A stretch of DNA of 8,493 bases from NCBI GenBank assembly GCA_046045995.1, contig JBJOKR010000202.1:1-8493 (forward strand), written 5' to 3'. Under the pieces are notes generated by a model. The model did not search any database, was not told where the DNA came from, and saw only the letters and a list, made by a program, of their open reading frames with translations. The position numbers and the translations under genes are program-made. Shown one piece after another: positions 5,972 to 8,493 of the stretch. Every line of letters starts with the position of its first letter. Within the stretch, counting starts at the first letter, position 1. This DNA comes from Indioceanicola sp046045995. GTDB taxonomy: Bacteria > Pseudomonadota > Alphaproteobacteria > Azospirillales > Azospirillaceae.

Positions 5972-7404
5972 CACAGGAACCTTTCCCGCGCGGCCCGGAC
6001 GGCGGCGCGCACACGATCGGGGTTGGTGCCGCCCAGGCTGGTGCGGGCGGCAACACTCGCCTCCACCCGCAGCACGGGGAAGACATCGGCGGTGATGCGG
6101 GGATCGATCGCCTGCATCTCCGCCAGGGTCAGGTCGGACAGGCCGATACCCTTCGCCTCCGCCGCCTTCACGGCGCGGCCGGCGATGTGGTGGGCATCGC
6201 GGAAGGGGACGTCCAGGCTGCGCACGCACCAATCGGCCAGATCGGTGGCGGTGGGGAACCCCATCTCCACCGCCCGGCGCATGCCCGCCTCATCCGCGGT
6301 CAGGTCGCGGATCATGCCGGTGGTGGCGGCGATGACCAGGGCCATGGTCTCCTCCACCTCGAACACCGGCTCCTTGTCCTCCTGCATGTCCTTGGAATAG
6401 GTCAGCGGCAGGCCCTTCATCATGACCAGCAGGCTGTTCAGGGCGCCGATCACCCGGCCTGCCTTGCCGCGCACCAACTCCGCCGCATCCGGATTGCGCT
6501 TCTGCGGCATGATGGAACTGCCGGTGGTGAAGGCGTCGGTCAGGCGGATGAAGCGGAACTGGGGCGTGCACCACAGCACGATCTCCTCCGCCAGGCGGGA
6601 CAGGTGCATGGCCGTGATCGACGCCGCCGCCAGGTATTCCAGGGCGAAATCCCGGTCGGACACCGAATCCAGGCTGTTCGCCGTCGGCCGGTCGAAGCCG
6701 AGCGCCCGGGCCGTCATCTCCCGGTCGATGGGATAGGGCGTGCCGGCCAGGGCGGCACTGCCCAGGGGGCATTCGTTCAGCCGGGCGCGGGAATCGCGCA
6801 CCCGGCCCCGGTCCCGCCCCAGCATCTCCACATAGGCCAGCAGATGGTGGCCAAAGGTCACCGGCTGGGCCACCTGAAGATGGGTGAAGCCCGGCATGAT
6901 CGTGGCCGCATGCTCCTCCGCCCGGTCGATCAGGGCAGCCTGCAGGTCCTTCAGCCCGGCCTCCATCCGGTCCAGCGCATCCCGGACGAACAGCTTGAAA
7001 TCGGTCGCCACCTGATCGTTGCGGGACCGGGCGGTGTGCAGCCGCCCGGCCGCATCGCCGATGATCTCCCGCAGGCGGGATTCCACATTCATGTGGATAT
7101 CCTCCAGCGCTTCGGAGAAGGCGAACCGGCCCGCCGCGATCTCCCCCGCCACCTGGTCCAGCCCGGCGATGATGGCATCCCGGTCCGCCGCCGTGATGAT
7201 GCCGCAGGCGGCCAGCATGGCGGCATGGGCCTTCGACCCGGCGATATCCTGGGCCCAGAGCTTGCGGTCGAACCCGATGGAGGCGTTGATCTTCGCCATG
7301 ATCTCCGCCGGGCCGCCGGCGAAGCGCCCGCCCCACAGGGAATTGGCCGCGGCTTCCGCCGTTTCGGTCATGGGGGCTGCGGCGTTGCTGTCGCTTGAAT
7401 TCAT
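5971..7404 (-). CDS. argH: Argininosuccinate lyase (ArgH)
   Basis: ArgH splits argininosuccinate into arginine and fumarate, the last step of arginine synthesis, as a cytosolic homotetramer of the fumarase/aspartase superfamily. From the ATG at 7404 the product has 477 residues. A second ATG at 7371 gives 466 and begins MTETAEAAANSLWGGRF; neither has a good ribosome site, so the start is uncertain. The open frame extends up to 8106 but that part is the shadow of the tlpA gene. In the 466-residue numbering, SLWGGRF (11-17), HTARSRNDQ (112-120), GFTHLQVAQP (161-170, with the catalytic-region T163/H164) and the family signature GSSIMPQKRN (284-293, with the catalytic serine in the mobile loop) are all intact, and the length is normal. 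It is the first gene of the minus-strand block and its stop overlaps the lipoprotein start by one base. Confidence 0.97.
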   Translation of the reverse strand: MNSSDSNAAAPMTETAEAAANSLWGGRFAGGPAEIMAKINASIGFDRKLWAQDIAGSKAHAAMLAACGIITAADRDAIIAGLDQVAGEIAAGRFAFSEALEDIHMNVESRLREIIGDAAGRLHTARSRNDQVATDFKLFVRDALDRMEAGLKDLQAALIDRAEEHAATIMPGFTHLQVAQPVTFGHHLLAYVEMLGRDRGRVRDSRARLNECPLGSAALAGTPYPIDREMTARALGFDRPTANSLDSVSDRDFALEYLAAASITAMHLSRLAEEIVLWCTPQFRFIRLTDAFTTGSSIMPQKRNPDAAELVRGKAGRVIGALNSLLVMMKGLPLTYSKDMQEDKEPVFEVEETMALVIAATTGMIRDLTADEAGMRRAVEMGFPTATDLADWCVRSLDVPFRDAHHIAGRAVKAAEAKGIGLSDLTLAEMQAIDPRITADVFPVLRVEASVAARTSLGGTNPDRVRAAVRAARERFL

Positions 7405-7408
7405 GGGT

Positions 7409-7444
7409 CCGGGCGCCGAGGTAAGGGCCGGGCATGGCGCCCGG
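7409..7444. promoter_or_regulatory. 9-bp inverted repeat in the argH / tlpA divergent region
   Basis: CCGGGCGCC (7409-7417) and GGCGCCCGG (7436-7444) are perfect reverse complements separated by 18 bp. They fill most of the 67 bp between the argH and tlpA starts. The repeat could be an operator for a dimeric regulator or an RNA hairpin near the start of either gene. I see no convincing -35/-10 pair beside it, so the regulatory reading is inference; in DNA this GC-rich such a repeat can arise by chance. Confidence 0.35.
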
Positions 7445-7471
7445 CGATCATCTGGGAGTGAGAGGGCAAGA

Positions 7472-8047
7472 ATGGCGATTTTCCGGCGGCTCGCAACCTT
7501 CGTGCTCGCTGTGGTGACCGCGGGCCACGTCCTTGCGCAGGACATGGCTCCCGCTTTCGGAACGGAGGCACCGCCCTTTTCCGGGATCAACCGCCCCTTC
7601 GTCTTCACCGAACCGCGCGTACCGGTACCGGACCTGACCGTGATCGGCCCGGACGGGGCGGAGATGCCGTTGTCCGCCCTGAAGGGCCGGGTGGTGCTGC
7701 TGAACCTCTGGGCCACCTGGTGCCCGCCCTGCGTGAAGGAGATGCCGTCCCTGGACCGGCTCCAGGCGGCCCTCGGCAGCGACCGCTTCACCGTCGTCGC
7801 CCTGTCGCTGGACCGCGGCGGCAAGGCGCAGGTGGAACCGTTCTTCATGGAAACGGGGCTGGAGCATTTGGCCATGTACCTGGACCCGAAGATGACCGCC
7901 ATGAAGGCCTTCAAACCCCAGGGCCTGCCCACCACCCTCCTGATCGACGCGGAAGGCCGCGAAATCGGCCGCCTGGCGGGAGAGGCCGTGTGGGACAGCG
8001 CGGAGACGATGGGGTTCCTGCGCCATTTTATTGATGGCGGGCAGTAG
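7472..8047 (+). CDS. tlpA: TlpA/ResA-like exported thioredoxin-fold oxidoreductase
   Basis: This 191-residue protein is a periplasmic or membrane-anchored thiol-disulfide reductase of the TlpA/ResA/DsbE type, which in alphaproteobacteria reduce thiols for cytochrome c or copper-oxidase assembly. The start ATG at 7472 is set by GAGAGGG about 5 bases upstream and by the signal sequence that follows; the frame is open further upstream but only as the argH shadow. Residues 1-22 (MAIFRRLATFVLAVVTAGHV then LA) form an export signal with a likely cut before QDM. The thioredoxin domain runs from about 50 to 188. It has NLWATWCPPCVKEMP (78-92) with the active pair C84/C87 and the cis-proline region GLPTT (151-155, P153). 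The intervening sequence VVALSLDRGG matches the family insert. It is divergent from argH. The TAG stop abuts a REP-like element. The family is secure; the specific substrate is unknown. Confidence 0.92.
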   Translation: MAIFRRLATFVLAVVTAGHVLAQDMAPAFGTEAPPFSGINRPFVFTEPRVPVPDLTVIGPDGAEMPLSALKGRVVLLNLWATWCPPCVKEMPSLDRLQAALGSDRFTVVALSLDRGGKAQVEPFFMETGLEHLAMYLDPKMTAMKAFKPQGLPTTLLIDAEGREIGRLAGEAVWDSAETMGFLRHFIDGGQ

Positions 8048-8079
8048 GTCGGATTAGGCGTGAAACGCCGTAATCCGAC
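8048..8079 (+). repeat. REP-like palindrome, copy 1
   Basis: GTCGGATTA (8048-8056) pairs with TAATCCGAC (8071-8079). Inside, GGCGT and ACGCC form a second 5-bp stem closed by a GAA loop, leaving one bulged G. It begins immediately after the tlpA stop codon, and the preceding bases, GTAG, match the GTAG that precedes the element in copy 2. It is likely to protect or end the tlpA transcript. Identical over all 32 bp to copy 3. Confidence 0.9.
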
Positions 8080-8139
8080 GGTGCCCCCAAACCCGCCGCC
8101 AACCATTTCGCCGGTCGGCCTGCTGTCCGGCTCCGGTGT

Positions 8140-8172
8140 GTCGGATTACGCTTCGCTAATCCGACCTACGGG
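8140..8172 (-). repeat. REP-like palindrome, copy 2, opposite orientation with GTAG tail
   Basis: GTCGGATTA (8140-8148) pairs with TAATCCGAC (8157-8165). The centre is CGCTTCGC, shorter than in copies 1 and 3. The element continues CTACGGG to 8172, so on the minus strand it reads CCCGTAGGTCGGATTA. This conserved GTAG beside one arm fixes the orientation as opposite to copy 1. The arrangement of facing units resembles the paired REP/BIME elements known from other proteobacteria. Confidence 0.88.
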
Positions 8173-8192
8173 TGGTGCGGTGTCGGGCGTCG

Positions 8193-8224
8193 GTCGGATT
8201 AGGCGTGAAACGCCGTAATCCGAC
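8193..8224 (+). repeat. REP-like palindrome, copy 3
   Basis: The 32 bases are identical to copy 1, including the bulge and GAA loop, but the 5' flank is GTCG instead of GTAG. It ends 17 bp before the stop codon of the minus-strand dehydrogenase gene, so it would also lie in the 3' untranslated part of that transcript. Between the copies (8080-8139, 8173-8192) I see no gene or other structure. Confidence 0.88.
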
Positions 8225-8240
8225 GCCCCCATGCCCCCCT

Positions 8241-8493
8241 TCACCGCGTCGGGCGGGGGGTGTCGCCGGAGTAGTCGTAGAAGCCGCGGCCGACCTTGCG
8301 GCCCAGCCAGCCGGCTTCGACATATTTCACCAGCAGCGGGCAGGGGCGGTATTTGCTGTCGGCCAGGCCTTCGTACAGGACCTGCATGATCGACAGGCAG
8401 GTATCCAGGCCGATGAAATCCGCCAGTTCCAGCGGGCCCATGGGGTGGTTGGCGCCCAGCTTCATGGCGGTGTCGATGGCGACCACGCCGCCC
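8241..8493 (-). CDS. 3-hydroxybutyryl-CoA dehydrogenase, C-terminal part (5' end outside window)
   Basis: The enzyme uses NAD(P)(H) to interconvert acetoacetyl-CoA and 3-hydroxybutyryl-CoA, in fatty-acid breakdown or in butyrate and polyhydroxybutyrate-related metabolism in the cytosol. The frame is open to the right edge, with 84 codons visible out of about 290 in the family. The part seen is the C-terminal 3HCDH helical domain: AIDTAMKLGANHPMGPLELA, DFIGLDTCL, SKYRPCPLLVKYVEAGWLG and GRGFYDYSG. These match the conserved NHPMGPL and GWLGRKxGRGFYDY blocks of the HbdA/PaaH family. The NAD-binding domain and catalytic Ser/His are outside the window. It converges with tlpA across the REP-like cluster. 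hbdA or paaH would be possible names, but I cannot choose between them from this part. Confidence 0.93.
   Translation of the reverse strand, partial: GGVVAIDTAMKLGANHPMGPLELADFIGLDTCLSIMQVLYEGLADSKYRPCPLLVKYVEAGWLGRKVGRGFYDYSGDTPRPTR

Noticed and set aside
5857..7398. A 513-codon plus-strand open frame opposite argH
   Set aside because: It is the antisense of a clear ArgH and has no protein-like features beyond GC bias.
7405..8106. The extended upstream part of the argH open frame
   Set aside because: It runs antisense through the whole tlpA gene and would add more than 200 residues before the conserved ArgH start; ArgH of 466-477 residues is the normal length.
8048..8224. Three regularly placed palindromes considered as a CRISPR array
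   Set aside because: The copies alternate in orientation, the spacers differ in length (60 and 27 bp), and each unit is a full hairpin as in REP elements. There is no cas gene.

Overview
The window reads as GC-rich (estimated near 70 % by eye) chromosomal DNA from an alphaproteobacterium, most likely of the Rhodospirillales/Azospirillales type. The grounds are the codon use and the order argH - small lipoprotein - lysA - DUF4175/TIGR02302 protein with a divergent TlpA-like thioredoxin, an arrangement I associate with alphaproteobacteria. The taxonomic call is inference from memory, not from a search.

Layout, left to right. (1) Positions 1-716, + strand: the C-terminal part of a FIST-domain sensor protein, cut by the window edge. 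(2) 717-1060: a gene-free, repeat-dense intergenic stretch between convergent genes. It holds a long inverted repeat built from 9-bp-periodic CACCAAG/CTTGGTG units, a central CCCGTG array, three imperfect 20-bp tandem units and a REP-like hairpin. (3) 1061-1282, - strand: a 73-residue helical protein of unknown function, with an AT-richer likely promoter stretch upstream. (4) 1420-7404, - strand: a four-gene block transcribed in the order argH, lptM-like lipoprotein, lysA, DUF4175/TIGR02302 membrane protein. argH and the lipoprotein overlap by one base (TGATG), lysA starts 16 bp after the lipoprotein, and the large membrane protein follows lysA after 129 bp. (5) 7472-8047, + strand: a TlpA/ResA-like exported thioredoxin, divergent from argH across a short region with a 9-bp inverted repeat. 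(6) 8048-8240: a second convergent intergenic region with three REP-like palindromes, two of them identical over 32 bp. (7) 8241-8493, - strand: the C-terminal part of a 3-hydroxybutyryl-CoA dehydrogenase, cut by the right edge.

How the genes fit together: argH makes arginine, and lysA makes lysine by consuming the peptidoglycan precursor meso-diaminopimelate. The lipoprotein (LptM-like, outer-membrane/LPS-assembly type) and the DUF4175 protein are envelope proteins, so the block mixes amino-acid synthesis with envelope functions. The coding part is ordinary core genome. I do not see a defence system, mobile gene, CRISPR array or RNA gene. The most unusual material is in the two convergent intergenic regions, which carry related REP-like hairpins, and in the 9-bp-periodic inverted repeat after the FIST gene.
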